Source: an uncultured Actinomycetes bacterium | Lineage (GTDB): Bacteria; Actinomycetota; Thermoleophilia; Miltoncostaeales; Miltoncostaeaceae | Length of the DNA: 10,589 nt | Reading direction: 5' to 3' | Assembly (NCBI GenBank): GCA_937862675.1 | Contig: CALMEC010000297.1 | Location: 1 to 10,589 of the forward strand | In this document: positions 1 through 5,445 of the stretch, one piece after another | Numbering within the stretch: the stretch's first letter is position 1 | Layout of the letters: each line of letters begins with the position of its first letter | The notes under the pieces: model-generated | Told to the model about the DNA's origin: nothing | The model's database searches: none | Seen by the model: the letters and a program-made list of their open reading frames with translations, nothing else | Position numbers and translations under genes: made by a program

Positions 1-561
1 GGCGGGGTCCGCGTGCAGTGACAGGAACGCCTTGCGGATGGCGGTCTCGATCTTGGCCGCGTTCCAGGCGGTGACTTCGCCGGAGCGGCGGACCACCTGG
101 AGCGTCTCGGCGGGAGACGCGGCCTCGTCGTCGGACGAGCCGGCGGCGCGGCAGATGATGAGGGCCTTGGCCACCTCGATGTGGCCGGTCGCGATGAGCG
201 TGGCCTCGACGAGGGCCAGGAGGTCCTCGGTGGAGAGGCGGTCCCGGGCGTCCTCGGCGAGGCGCTCCGCGACGCGCGCGGTGATGGCGCGGACGATTGC
301 CCGGCCCGCCACGGTGTCGGCCTGCTCCTCTCCGGACGCCGCGGCGAGCGCTCCGAGCGCCTCGGCCACCAGACCGCCGATGTCGGCGAGCGTCAGGTCG
401 CTCTCCCCGCCGTCCTCACGGTCCAGCCGGACCGGCGGGAGGGTGATCTCGGTGTCGGCCAGCGCGCCGCGCACGTCCGGCACGGGACGCGACTCCTGCG
501 GGAGGTGTGCCGCCCGCTTCAGTTCCAGGTCACCGATGATCTCGGCGAAGTCGATCAGCAT
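1..561 (-). CDS. nrdA: Ribonucleoside-diphosphate reductase alpha subunit, N-terminal part (runs off the window)
   Basis: This is the catalytic (R1) subunit of class I ribonucleotide reductase, which reduces ribonucleotides to deoxyribonucleotides. Only the first 187 residues are present; the frame is open to base 1. Start is ATG at 561, 6 bases after a strong Shine-Dalgarno (AGGAGGA, 574-568) that overlaps the nrdB stop, so the two genes are translationally linked. Residues 154-187 begin a canonical ATP-cone: VVRRSG, then WN, KIETAI and KAFL. Residues 57-138 resemble the helical C-terminal half of an earlier ATP-cone (LVEATL near 118, VAKALI near 130), but the V-K-R-x-G hairpin that normally opens the domain is missing. 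Two tandem cones are known in chlamydial and Pseudomonas R1 proteins, so the first cone here looks degenerate. The catalytic barrel lies outside the window, so the class is taken from the cones and from adjacent nrdB. Confidence 0.88.
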   Translation of the reverse strand, partial: MLIDFAEIIGDLELKRAAHLPQESRPVPDVRGALADTEITLPPVRLDREDGGESDLTLADIGGLVAEALGALAAASGEEQADTVAGRAIVRAITARVAERLAEDARDRLSTEDLLALVEATLIATGHIEVAKALIICRAAGSSDDEAASPAETLQVVRRSGEVTAWNAAKIETAIRKAFLSLHADPA

Positions 562-572
562 GGGGTGTCCTC

Positions 573-1661
573 CTACAGCTCGTCGTCCGACGCGACGGCC
601 AGCGCCGACGCCTTCTGGTACTCGGTCACACGTCCCTCGAAGAAGTTCTGCTCCTTCCGGACGTCCATCAGCTCCGCCAGCCACGGCAGGGGGTTCTCGA
701 GCGGGGCCTCGTGGAAGGGCTTGAGCCCCACCCCGACCAGGCGCCGGTCGGCGATGTAGTCGATGTACTGGGAGAAGTCCGCGCTGGAGAGCCCCACCCC
801 CTCCACCGGCAGGCAGTCGTCGATGAAGCCCTGCTCCAGCCGCACGGCCTCGCGCATGAGCTCGCGGAGCTCCTCCTTGAACGCCTCGGTCCAGATCTGC
901 GGGTTCTCGTTGACCAGCTCGGCGAGGAGGCGGCGCAGGAGCTCGATGTGGTTGGACTCGTCGCGCAGCGTGTAGCGGAACATCGTCCCCACGCCGATCA
1001 GCTTCCCCTGGCGGTACAGCGACAGGATCATCCCGAAGAGGCCGTAGAACTGCGTGCCCTCCATGCACTGCCCGAACACGAACATGTTCTTCGCGAGCAG
1101 CCGGATCGACTCCGGGTCGGTCATGTCGAGGTCCCGGCGCAGCGCGCGGCTGGTCTCGGTGACGAACCGGTTCTTCTCGCGGATCGTGGGGATGTCCTCG
1201 AACATCGCCTCGCATTCGTGCGGGTTGATGCCGAGCGAGGCGATCATGTAGAGGAGCGAGTCGGCGTGGATGTTCTCCTCGTGGGCGTGGCGGCCCAGGA
1301 CCAGCTTGATCTCGGATGCGGTGACGAGCTCGCGCACCACGTGGATGATGTTGTCGCCGACGATGCCCTCGGCGGCGCTGAAGTATCCGACCCCCATCCG
1401 GATGATCCACCGGTCCACATCGGTCAGGGCGCGCGGGTCGCGCCACTGCTCGATGTCCTTGGCCATCGGGATGTCCTCGGGCTCCCAGTGGTTGGCCTTC
1501 ATCGTCCGGTAGAGGTCGTACGCCCAGCGATATCGGAGCGGCAGCAGGTTGAAGGCCATCGTCTCCCGCCCGCCGACGACGCGTTTCGCCGCGAGGGCGG
1601 CCTCGGCCTGGGCCGCGTCGAGGTGGAAGGTCCGGTTCCCGACGGTGTAGCTCGTCTGCAT
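573..1661 (-). CDS. nrdB: Ribonucleotide reductase beta subunit, class Ic-like (no radical Tyr)
   Basis: This is the radical-generating (R2) subunit, a ferritin-like dimetal protein of 362 residues. Visible metal ligands are E98 (SAAEG), E129 and H132 (EENIH), E201 (MEGTQF), E235 and H238 (DESNH). W59 (NHWEP) and Y348 near the C-terminus fit the radical-transfer path. Counting from the E-x-x-H ligand pair, the position of the E. coli radical Tyr122 is L136. The first ligand is Glu, not Asp. Both features, and general resemblance along the length (IPM-KDIE-W, RYTLRDE, ADRRL-GLKP, FFE-RV-EYQ), match the Chlamydia Mn/Fe R2 (class Ic), where the Tyr is Phe. The oxidant is therefore probably a metal-centred Mn/Fe or related cofactor, which is inference. 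The ATG at 1661 has GAGGA 6 bases upstream. nrdA follows 11 bases after the stop, and a cobalamin riboswitch lies upstream. Confidence 0.93.
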   Translation of the reverse strand: MQTSYTVGNRTFHLDAAQAEAALAAKRVVGGRETMAFNLLPLRYRWAYDLYRTMKANHWEPEDIPMAKDIEQWRDPRALTDVDRWIIRMGVGYFSAAEGIVGDNIIHVVRELVTASEIKLVLGRHAHEENIHADSLLYMIASLGINPHECEAMFEDIPTIREKNRFVTETSRALRRDLDMTDPESIRLLAKNMFVFGQCMEGTQFYGLFGMILSLYRQGKLIGVGTMFRYTLRDESNHIELLRRLLAELVNENPQIWTEAFKEELRELMREAVRLEQGFIDDCLPVEGVGLSSADFSQYIDYIADRRLVGVGLKPFHEAPLENPLPWLAELMDVRKEQNFFEGRVTEYQKASALAVASDDEL

Positions 1662-1692
1662 CTCGTGTCCTCATCTCGTGGCGTTCACGAGA
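1661..1692 (-). promoter_or_regulatory. nrdB translation-initiation region with two alternative hairpins
   Basis: On the minus strand TCTCGTG (1692-1686) can pair perfectly with either of two identical CACGAGA copies. Copy 1 (1680-1674) gives a tight hairpin with loop AACGC that leaves the Shine-Dalgarno GAGGA (1672-1668) free. Copy 2 (1667-1661) includes the A of the start codon and would enclose the Shine-Dalgarno in the loop. The two pairings exclude each other. This is a plausible translational expression platform for the riboswitch upstream; the pairing is seen, the switching is inferred. Confidence 0.4.
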
Positions 1693-1761
1693 GAGTCGGC
1701 GATCGCGGGAGGCGCGGTTCGCGGACGGTCCTTGCTCTCGAGGACGCTCCAGCGTTCCGAC

Positions 1762-1873
1762 GGAGAACCAGGCGACCGGACTTGTCCCCACCCTCGGGGC
1801 ATCACCGTTGCGGCACAGTGTCGGAGTCGAACCGAACTTCGCTGGCTCACCGCGACCCCGGAGAACCGGGGCA
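1762..1873 (-). promoter_or_regulatory. Cobalamin (adenosylcobalamin-type) riboswitch upstream of nrdB-nrdA
   Basis: Read on the minus strand, this leader has the conserved cobalamin riboswitch order. GCGAAG (1841-1836) is followed by a short stem TCGG/CCGA around TTCGACT, then CACTGTGCCGCAACGGTGA (1820-1802), a close match to the core consensus CTGtcCCGCaACgGT. GGGGACAAGTCCGGTCGCCTGG (1789-1768, in two parts) matches the B12-box form AGTCxGxxxxCCTGxC. CCAGCGA (1845-1839) can pair with TCGCCTGG (1775-1768) with one bulge. A perfect hairpin CCCCGG-TTCT-CCGGGG (1871-1856) sits at the 5' side. The outer boundaries are approximate. In Streptomyces a B12 riboswitch is known to shut down the class Ia nrdABS operon when coenzyme B12 is available, because a B12-dependent class II enzyme takes over. 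The same logic is inferred here. No U-tract terminator is seen between 1761 and 1662, which favours translational control. Confidence 0.83.
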
Positions 1874-1878
1874 CGATC

Positions 1879-1905
1879 ACCATAGCCAGCCGTTCGGATG
1901 TCGAT
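1879..1905 (-). promoter_or_regulatory. Putative promoter of the nrd riboswitch-operon transcript
   Basis: TATGGT (1884-1879, minus strand) fits the actinobacterial -10 form TANNNT. It would place the transcript start near 1873, exactly at the 5' edge of the riboswitch. TCGACA, five of six to TTGACA, lies upstream with a 14-base spacer, which is short for the housekeeping sigma factor. The -10 is better supported than the -35. Confidence 0.4.
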
Positions 1906-1920
1906 GTGCCGGGACGGTCC

Positions 1921-1941
1921 GAGAAGCCCGCTCGGAGCGGG
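1921..1941 (-). terminator. Hairpin with pyrimidine tail between rnz and the nrd promoter
   Basis: On the minus strand CCCGCT (1941-1936), loop CCG and AGCGGG (1932-1927) form a perfect 6-bp stem followed by CTTCTC. It lies after rnz and before the nrd promoter, where a terminator would insulate the two units. The tail is only moderately T-rich. Confidence 0.4.
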
Positions 1942-2016
1942 AAGGCGTGTCCGCGACGGGGCGGCCGTCCCGTGTGCCCGTCCGGTCCGCGGACCGCACG
2001 CGCGGCGGTGCCGACC

Positions 2017-2044
2017 CCTGCGTGGCGCGCACGGCCCACGCAAG
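2017..2044 (-). terminator. GC-rich hairpin just after the rnz stop codon
   Basis: TGCGTGG (2042-2036) and CCACGCA (2025-2019) are perfect inverted arms around a 10-base loop. A T-G and a C-G pair can extend the stem to 9 bp. It begins 11 bases past the rnz stop on the minus strand. There is no T-tract, so it may be an actinobacterial-type terminator or only an mRNA 3' stabiliser. Confidence 0.4.
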
Positions 2045-2054
2045 ACGCCCCTGT

Positions 2055-3056
2055 TCAGGTCGAGGGCGGCGCCTCGGGGCCGGGTGCCGGCGACGGCCGG
2101 GGAGTCTGCTCGTCTCCCTCCCAGCGCACCAGCCGTGGTGCGCCGCGCTCCGGGAACGGGATCTCGACGCGATCGAAGCCCCGGGGCAGGACGACGTCCG
2201 GGAAGACCGCCTCTGCCTCCGACCGGGCCTCACGGGGCATGAAACGACTGGACAGGTGGGTCAGCGCCAGAAGGGTCACGCCGGCGTCCCGTGCGATCTC
2301 GGCGGCCTCCGCGGCCGTGCTGTGCCGCGTCTCGACCGCCCGTTCCCGGTCGGCCGTGAGGAAGGTGCCCTCGTGCACCAGCAGATCGACCTGATCGGCC
2401 ATCTCCCGCGTCGCGTCACACGGACGGGTGTCACCGGACAGCACCACGGCACGGCCGTCGCGTGGCGGGCCCATGACGGAGTCCGGTGTCACGGTCACAC
2501 CCGACTCCAGGGTCACCGGACGTCCGCGCTGCAGCTCGCCGAAGAGCGGCCCCGAGGGGACCCCCAGGGCCGTCGCCGTCGGCACGTCGAACACCCCGGG
2601 CCGGTCGTCCTCGTAGATGCCGTACCCCAGCGACGGCACACTGTGATCCGTGTGGAACGCCTCGATCTGGACGTCCTCCCCGTCGTGGACGACCGCGGGT
2701 CCCGCATCCACCAGGATGAGCGGGAAGGGCGTCCGCCCGATGACCGGTCCGAGCCGCTGCATGAACGCCTCGAAGCCCGGCGGGCCCACGATGCGCAGCG
2801 CACGTTCGCGGTTGCGCAGGCCGTAGGTCTTGATGAGGCCCGGCAGACCGAGGACGTGGTCCGCGTGCAGATGCGTCAGGAGGACAAGATCGATGTCGAT
2901 CAGTCCCAGGCCCGAGCGCAGCAGCTGGCGCTGGGTCCCCTCGCCACAGTCGACGAGCCAGCGGTCCCCGCCCCGGGCGACGAGGGTCGCGGCGACTCCG
3001 CGTCCCCTGCTGGGCACGGACGCCGCGGTACCCAGAAAGGTGACGCTCAGATCCAT
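2055..3056 (-). CDS. rnz: Ribonuclease Z (tRNase Z), tRNA 3'-end processing endonuclease
   Basis: This 333-residue metallo-beta-lactamase-fold enzyme cuts precursor tRNAs at their 3' ends. The N-terminus FLGTAASVPSRGRG is typical. The zinc motif THLHADH (H62, H64, D66, H67) is intact. The family signature HTDHSVPSLGY (135-145), Asp209 in SGDT, HEGTF (228-232) and the distal THLSSRF (H267) follow in order, so all expected metal-binding positions look present. The last ~20 residues are Pro-rich and probably disordered. The ATG at 3056 is preceded by AGGA seven bases upstream, which also reads as a -10 box TAGGAT six bases before the start. The gene may therefore be leaderless, or read through from the phosphoesterase gene whose stop is 25 bases upstream. 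The neighbouring tRNA gene already encodes CCA, so cutting at CCA-less precursors would concern other tRNAs. Confidence 0.93.
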   Translation of the reverse strand: MDLSVTFLGTAASVPSRGRGVAATLVARGGDRWLVDCGEGTQRQLLRSGLGLIDIDLVLLTHLHADHVLGLPGLIKTYGLRNRERALRIVGPPGFEAFMQRLGPVIGRTPFPLILVDAGPAVVHDGEDVQIEAFHTDHSVPSLGYGIYEDDRPGVFDVPTATALGVPSGPLFGELQRGRPVTLESGVTVTPDSVMGPPRDGRAVVLSGDTRPCDATREMADQVDLLVHEGTFLTADRERAVETRHSTAAEAAEIARDAGVTLLALTHLSSRFMPREARSEAEAVFPDVVLPRGFDRVEIPFPERGAPRLVRWEGDEQTPRPSPAPGPEAPPST

Positions 3057-3081
3057 CGGTCCATCCTATGGGTCGCGCGGG

Positions 3082-3654
3082 TCAGCCTGCGGTGCGCACC
3101 AGCTCGGCCGGGAGGATCCCCACGGGCTCGTCGAGCCGGACGAACGACACGTCGAGGGCGCCGTCGACGACCCGTATCCGCGCCATGGAGTGGTGTGGCT
3201 GCCGCCGTCTGTCCGTCGCGCTGCCCGGATTGAGGATGACGAAGCCGTCGTCCCGGGCGTACAGCGGAATGTGGGAGTGCCCGAAGACGACGATGTCGCA
3301 CTCGGGGAAGCGTCGGCGCAGGCGGCCGAGGCGTCCGGCCTCGGGGCCGGCGTCGTGCACGACACCGATGGTGAGTCCGGCCACCTCGACCGTCGCGGTC
3401 TCCGGAAGGATCTCGCGTACCGCCTCGTCGTCCGCATTGCCGTGGACGGCGACCACCGGAGGGCCGAACGCCCGGAGCGCACGGAGGACGGCGATCGAGG
3501 TGAGGTCGCCCGCATGGATCAGGAGATCGGCACCGCGCACCGCGTGGACGACGGCGTCCGGCAGTGCGGCGCCACGTCGCGGCAGGTGCGTGTCGCTGAT
3601 GACGGCGACCACCGCATCGGCGGCGGGGGCCGTATCGGGAGTTTCGGCAGGCAC
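3082..3654 (-). CDS. YfcE/MJ0936-type metallophosphoesterase
   Basis: This is a small calcineurin-like phosphodiesterase of about 190 residues with unknown physiological substrate; the family hydrolyses phosphodiesters in vitro. Motifs in order are ISDTHLP (D21, H23), HAGDL (D50), HGNAD (N73), VVHDAG (H100) and FGHSHIP (H126, H128), which together form the dimetal centre. FVILNPGSATDRR is also typical of the family. Start choice is uncertain. GTG at 3654 is the longest start that does not run into the tRNA gene on the other strand. GTG at 3612 would give the classic short N-terminus VVAVISDTH. Neither has a clear Shine-Dalgarno. The reading frame stays open upstream across the tRNA, but that extension is not coding. 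rnz follows 25 bases downstream on the same strand. Confidence 0.88.
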   Translation of the reverse strand: MPAETPDTAPAADAVVAVISDTHLPRRGAALPDAVVHAVRGADLLIHAGDLTSIAVLRALRAFGPPVVAVHGNADDEAVREILPETATVEVAGLTIGVVHDAGPEAGRLGRLRRRFPECDIVVFGHSHIPLYARDDGFVILNPGSATDRRRQPHHSMARIRVVDGALDVSFVRLDEPVGILPAELVRTAG

Positions 3655-3660
3655 GTCCGG

Positions 3661-3666
3661 TACACT
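3661..3666 (+). promoter_or_regulatory. Putative -10 box of the tRNA-Arg gene
   Basis: TACACT fits TANNNT and lies 11 bases before the first base of the mature tRNA, so transcription would begin about 5 bases upstream of it. No convincing -35 hexamer is seen 16-18 bases further up. Confidence 0.35.
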
Positions 3667-3677
3667 GCCACGAGCGT

Positions 3678-3754
<77 letters not shown>

Positions 3755-3760
3755 CGATCA

Positions 3761-3784
3761 ACCCGGCCGCATCCCGGCCAGGGT
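3761..3784 (+). terminator. Hairpin just downstream of tRNA-Arg
   Basis: ACCCGGCCG and CGGCC-A-GGGT form a 9-bp stem with one bulged A around loop CATCC, starting 6 bases past the CCA end. The position suits a tRNA terminator. No T-tract follows. Confidence 0.4.
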
Positions 3785-3878
3785 GCGTCCACGGCACGGC
3801 CTGGACACACGGCGCATGCGTGAGCGGCGGGCGTGACCACCGACGCGTCGTCCTCGATCGCACGGACAGGGAGAGCAT

Positions 3879-4334
3879 GTGGAGAGTCCGCATTCCGATT
3901 CGACACGCGGTGTGATGACCGCGACCATCCAGGTCCGCTACAACGACCTCGACACGCTCGGGCATGTGAACAGCGTCGCGTACTTCTCATTCCTCGAGAC
4001 GGCCCGCTGGAGCTTCTTCCGCGGCTTGGCGTTCGAGCCCGACGACGCCTTCGTGGTGGCACGAACGGAATGCGACTACATCGCGGAGATTCCCGCGTCG
4101 GCCCGGACGATCACCGTGGAGACCTGGGCCGCCGCGATCGGACGCACATCGATGACCCTGGGCCACCGCGTCATGTATGCGGACCGGGTCCGCGCAAGTG
4201 CGACCGCGGTCATGGTCAGGATCGACGACTCCCAGCGGCCGCGGCCCCTGACCGATGCCGAGCGGGACGCCCTCGGGCGCTATCCGGGTGAGCCGGGGAC
4301 GGACGATCGGCCCGGTCCCCTCCGGACCGCATAG
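3879..4334 (+). CDS. Acyl-CoA thioesterase, 4HBT/YbgC-like hotdog fold
   Basis: This 151-residue protein probably hydrolyses an acyl-CoA or similar thioester in the cytoplasm; the substrate cannot be read from sequence. The family motif lies at residues 20-42: RYNDLDTLGHVN followed by YFSFLETAR. D25 is the catalytic Asp expected in 4-hydroxybenzoyl-CoA thioesterases, and H29 and N31 follow as usual. Length fits a single hotdog domain. The GTG at 3879 has GGAG five bases upstream. An ATG at 3915 (139 residues, starting just before the fold) is the alternative and has no good ribosome site. The last ~20 residues are Pro/Gly-rich. No metabolic neighbours help to assign a pathway; the tRNA upstream is unrelated. 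Confidence 0.85.
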   Translation: MESPHSDSTRGVMTATIQVRYNDLDTLGHVNSVAYFSFLETARWSFFRGLAFEPDDAFVVARTECDYIAEIPASARTITVETWAAAIGRTSMTLGHRVMYADRVRASATAVMVRIDDSQRPRPLTDAERDALGRYPGEPGTDDRPGPLRTA

Positions 4335-4352
4335 ACGCCACCGGCTGACCCC

Positions 4353-4380
4353 GGACGGTCCGCACCGCGGAGGACCGCCC
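4353..4380 (+). terminator. Hairpin after the thioesterase gene
   Basis: GG-A-CGGTCC (4353-4361) and GGACCG-C-CC (4372-4380) form an 8-bp stem with one A-C mismatch around a 10-base loop, 18 bases past the stop codon. No T-tract follows. Confidence 0.35.
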
Positions 4381-4442
4381 CAGGCGTGGCGTATGCCATG
4401 ATTCGCCGTCCGCGACGAACCCCCATCTGAGACCGAACAGCG

Positions 4443-4757
4443 ATGAGTGAAGAAATCTGGAGTGTCCCGCTGCCCGCCGACGCCGAGGAGCCGTTCAAGG
4501 TCTTCGTCAACTCGGTCGAGCTCCCCGCGGACCGCTGGAGTGTCGACGGCCGGTGGATCCGCATCCGCCGGGAGGTCCGGCCCCAGCCGACGCTCGGCTT
4601 CTGGAAGAAGGTCACGCTCAGCATCGGCGTCGGCGTCTACGGGGACCTGCGCGGCGACCAGGTGGACATCCAGTACCAGGTCGGCGGTCGCCGGGCGCTC
4701 GCCGCCAACGTGACGGTCATGCCTCCCCAGGACATGACCACCCCGCCGGGTGGGTGA
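4443..4757 (+). CDS. Hypothetical protein, 104 residues
   Basis: I do not recognise this family. The protein begins MSEEIWSVPLP and is rich in short alternating hydrophobic/polar runs such as FKVFVNSVELP, RWIRIRREV and QVDIQYQV. This suggests a small all-beta domain. A middle stretch FWKKVTLSIGVGVYGDL (about 56-72) is Gly-rich and mildly hydrophobic but too short and broken to call a membrane segment. There are no Cys, no signal peptide and a disordered Pro/Gly C-terminus. Codon third positions are strongly G/C as in neighbours, supporting real coding. The ATG at 4443 lacks a clear Shine-Dalgarno. Its stop codon lies in the loop of a strong hairpin. It precedes the zinc-ribbon pair but is probably a separate transcript because of that hairpin. 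Confidence 0.7.
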   Translation: MSEEIWSVPLPADAEEPFKVFVNSVELPADRWSVDGRWIRIRREVRPQPTLGFWKKVTLSIGVGVYGDLRGDQVDIQYQVGGRRALAANVTVMPPQDMTTPPGG

Positions 4758-4772
4758 CGACCGCCCACCCGG
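4746..4772 (+). terminator. Strong hairpin enclosing the stop codon of the 104-residue gene
   Basis: CCGGGTGGG (4746-4754) and CCCACCCGG (4764-4772) are a perfect 9-bp inverted repeat around a 9-base loop that contains the TGA stop (4755-4757). The stem is long enough to act in termination, but no T-tract follows. Confidence 0.5.
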
Positions 4773-4773
4773 A

Positions 4774-4815
4774 ACGTCACCACCCCGCATCGGAGACGTA
4801 ACCACCACGCACCGG
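4774..4815. repeat. Two imperfect 20-base direct repeats, 22-base period
   Basis: ACGTCACCACCCCGCATCGG (4774-4793) and ACGTAACCACCACGCACCGG (4796-4815) match at 17 of 20 positions. They lie between the hairpin and the -10 box of the next gene, so two tandem regulator sites are possible. No known operator is recognised. Confidence 0.45.
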
Positions 4816-4833
4816 GCGTCCGGTCGTGTCGAC

Positions 4834-4839
4834 TAATCT
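4834..4839 (+). promoter_or_regulatory. Putative -10 box for leaderless transcription of the zinc-ribbon operon
   Basis: TAATCT fits TANNNT and ends 9 bases before the GTG start at 4849, so transcription would begin at or within about 3 bases of the start codon. GAGG lies only one base before the GTG, too close to act as a normal Shine-Dalgarno. No good -35 is seen. Confidence 0.45.
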
Positions 4840-4848
4840 CTGCGAGGC

Positions 4849-5445
4849 GTGATCGACCCCCGAACCCCCAGAGCCATCACCGATGACATCGTCGTCGATC
4901 CCGACGAGATCGACCCCGTGCAGGCCGTGGGCGACGGGGCCGCCACCCCCTCTGAGGCCCTGGAGGGAAACACCGGGGCGCCTCCCGCTCCGGCGCTGAC
5001 GCCGCCGTCGAAGCGCGGCGCGGACGCCGAGACGGCAGACGGCTCCGCCCGCCCCTCGTCCGTGGCGGGGCTACGACGTGAACGCCGGGATCTCTTCGAC
5101 CAGCGCGAGGAGGCCGTGTACCACGTCGGCGGACTCGCCGTCGAACTCCGCCGACGTGGCATCGACGACGCCGAACTGGTCAACCGCCGGGCGGATCTCG
5201 TGCTCGAGACGGATCAGCGGATCGCCGATCTGGACCTCCGTCTCACGGAGATGAGCGACCGGCGCCATCACCGCGTCCCCGCCACCGCGGGCTACTGCCT
5301 CAGCTGCGGTGCTCCGTTCCAGGAGGAGGCGGCGTTCTGCTTCCGGTGCGGGGCTCGGGTGCTGCCGCCGGACGAGCCGGAGTCCGACGTGACGGGCCAG
5401 GAGATGCCGACCACGATCATCGACGTGGCCGAGGAGACCCGCTGA
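4849..5445 (+). CDS. Zinc-ribbon protein with a predicted coiled coil
   Basis: This 198-residue protein is of unknown function. Residues 1-72 are acidic and Pro/Ala-rich, probably disordered. Residues 75-140 are dense in Arg, Glu, Leu and Asp with heptad-like spacing and probably form a helical coiled coil. A zinc ribbon follows: CLSCGAP and CFRCGAR give C150, C153, C164 and C167 (C-x2-C, 10 residues, C-x2-C). The tail is acidic. No signal peptide or membrane segment is seen. The GTG at 4849 follows a TANNNT box closely and is probably leaderless. The stop TGA overlaps the CTG start of the next gene by the four bases CTGA, and that gene has its own zinc ribbon. The two products are therefore likely to act together, with this one as a cytoplasmic partner or adaptor, which is inference. 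Confidence 0.83.
   Translation: MIDPRTPRAITDDIVVDPDEIDPVQAVGDGAATPSEALEGNTGAPPAPALTPPSKRGADAETADGSARPSSVAGLRRERRDLFDQREEAVYHVGGLAVELRRRGIDDAELVNRRADLVLETDQRIADLDLRLTEMSDRRHHRVPATAGYCLSCGAPFQEEAAFCFRCGARVLPPDEPESDVTGQEMPTTIIDVAEETR
5431..5436 (+). promoter_or_regulatory. Shine-Dalgarno that supports a CTG start
   Basis: GAGGAG lies 5 bases before CTG at 5442-5444, the ideal spacing. No ATG, GTG or TTG occurs in that frame between 5348 and the zinc ribbon. The site decides the start of the downstream membrane protein. Confidence 0.65.

Noticed and set aside
1741..1758. Possible transcription terminator after the riboswitch (GGA-A-CGC / GCG-TCC)
   Set aside because: The stem is short with a bulge and no T-tract follows, so transcriptional attenuation there is not supported.
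1671..2039. Minus-strand open frame of 122 codons upstream of nrdB
   Set aside because: It overlaps the riboswitch core, the putative promoter and a terminator-like hairpin. Conservation in this region is at RNA level.
711..3233. Plus-strand open frame of 840 codons
   Set aside because: It runs antisense through nrdB, the riboswitch leader and rnz, all well-supported on the minus strand. Long antisense frames are expected in GC-rich DNA, and the translation shows no family motif.
3877..3918. Short frame from ATG 3877 overlapping the thioesterase start
   Set aside because: It has 12 codons before a stop and no independent support; it arises from the ATGTGG overlap with the GTG start.
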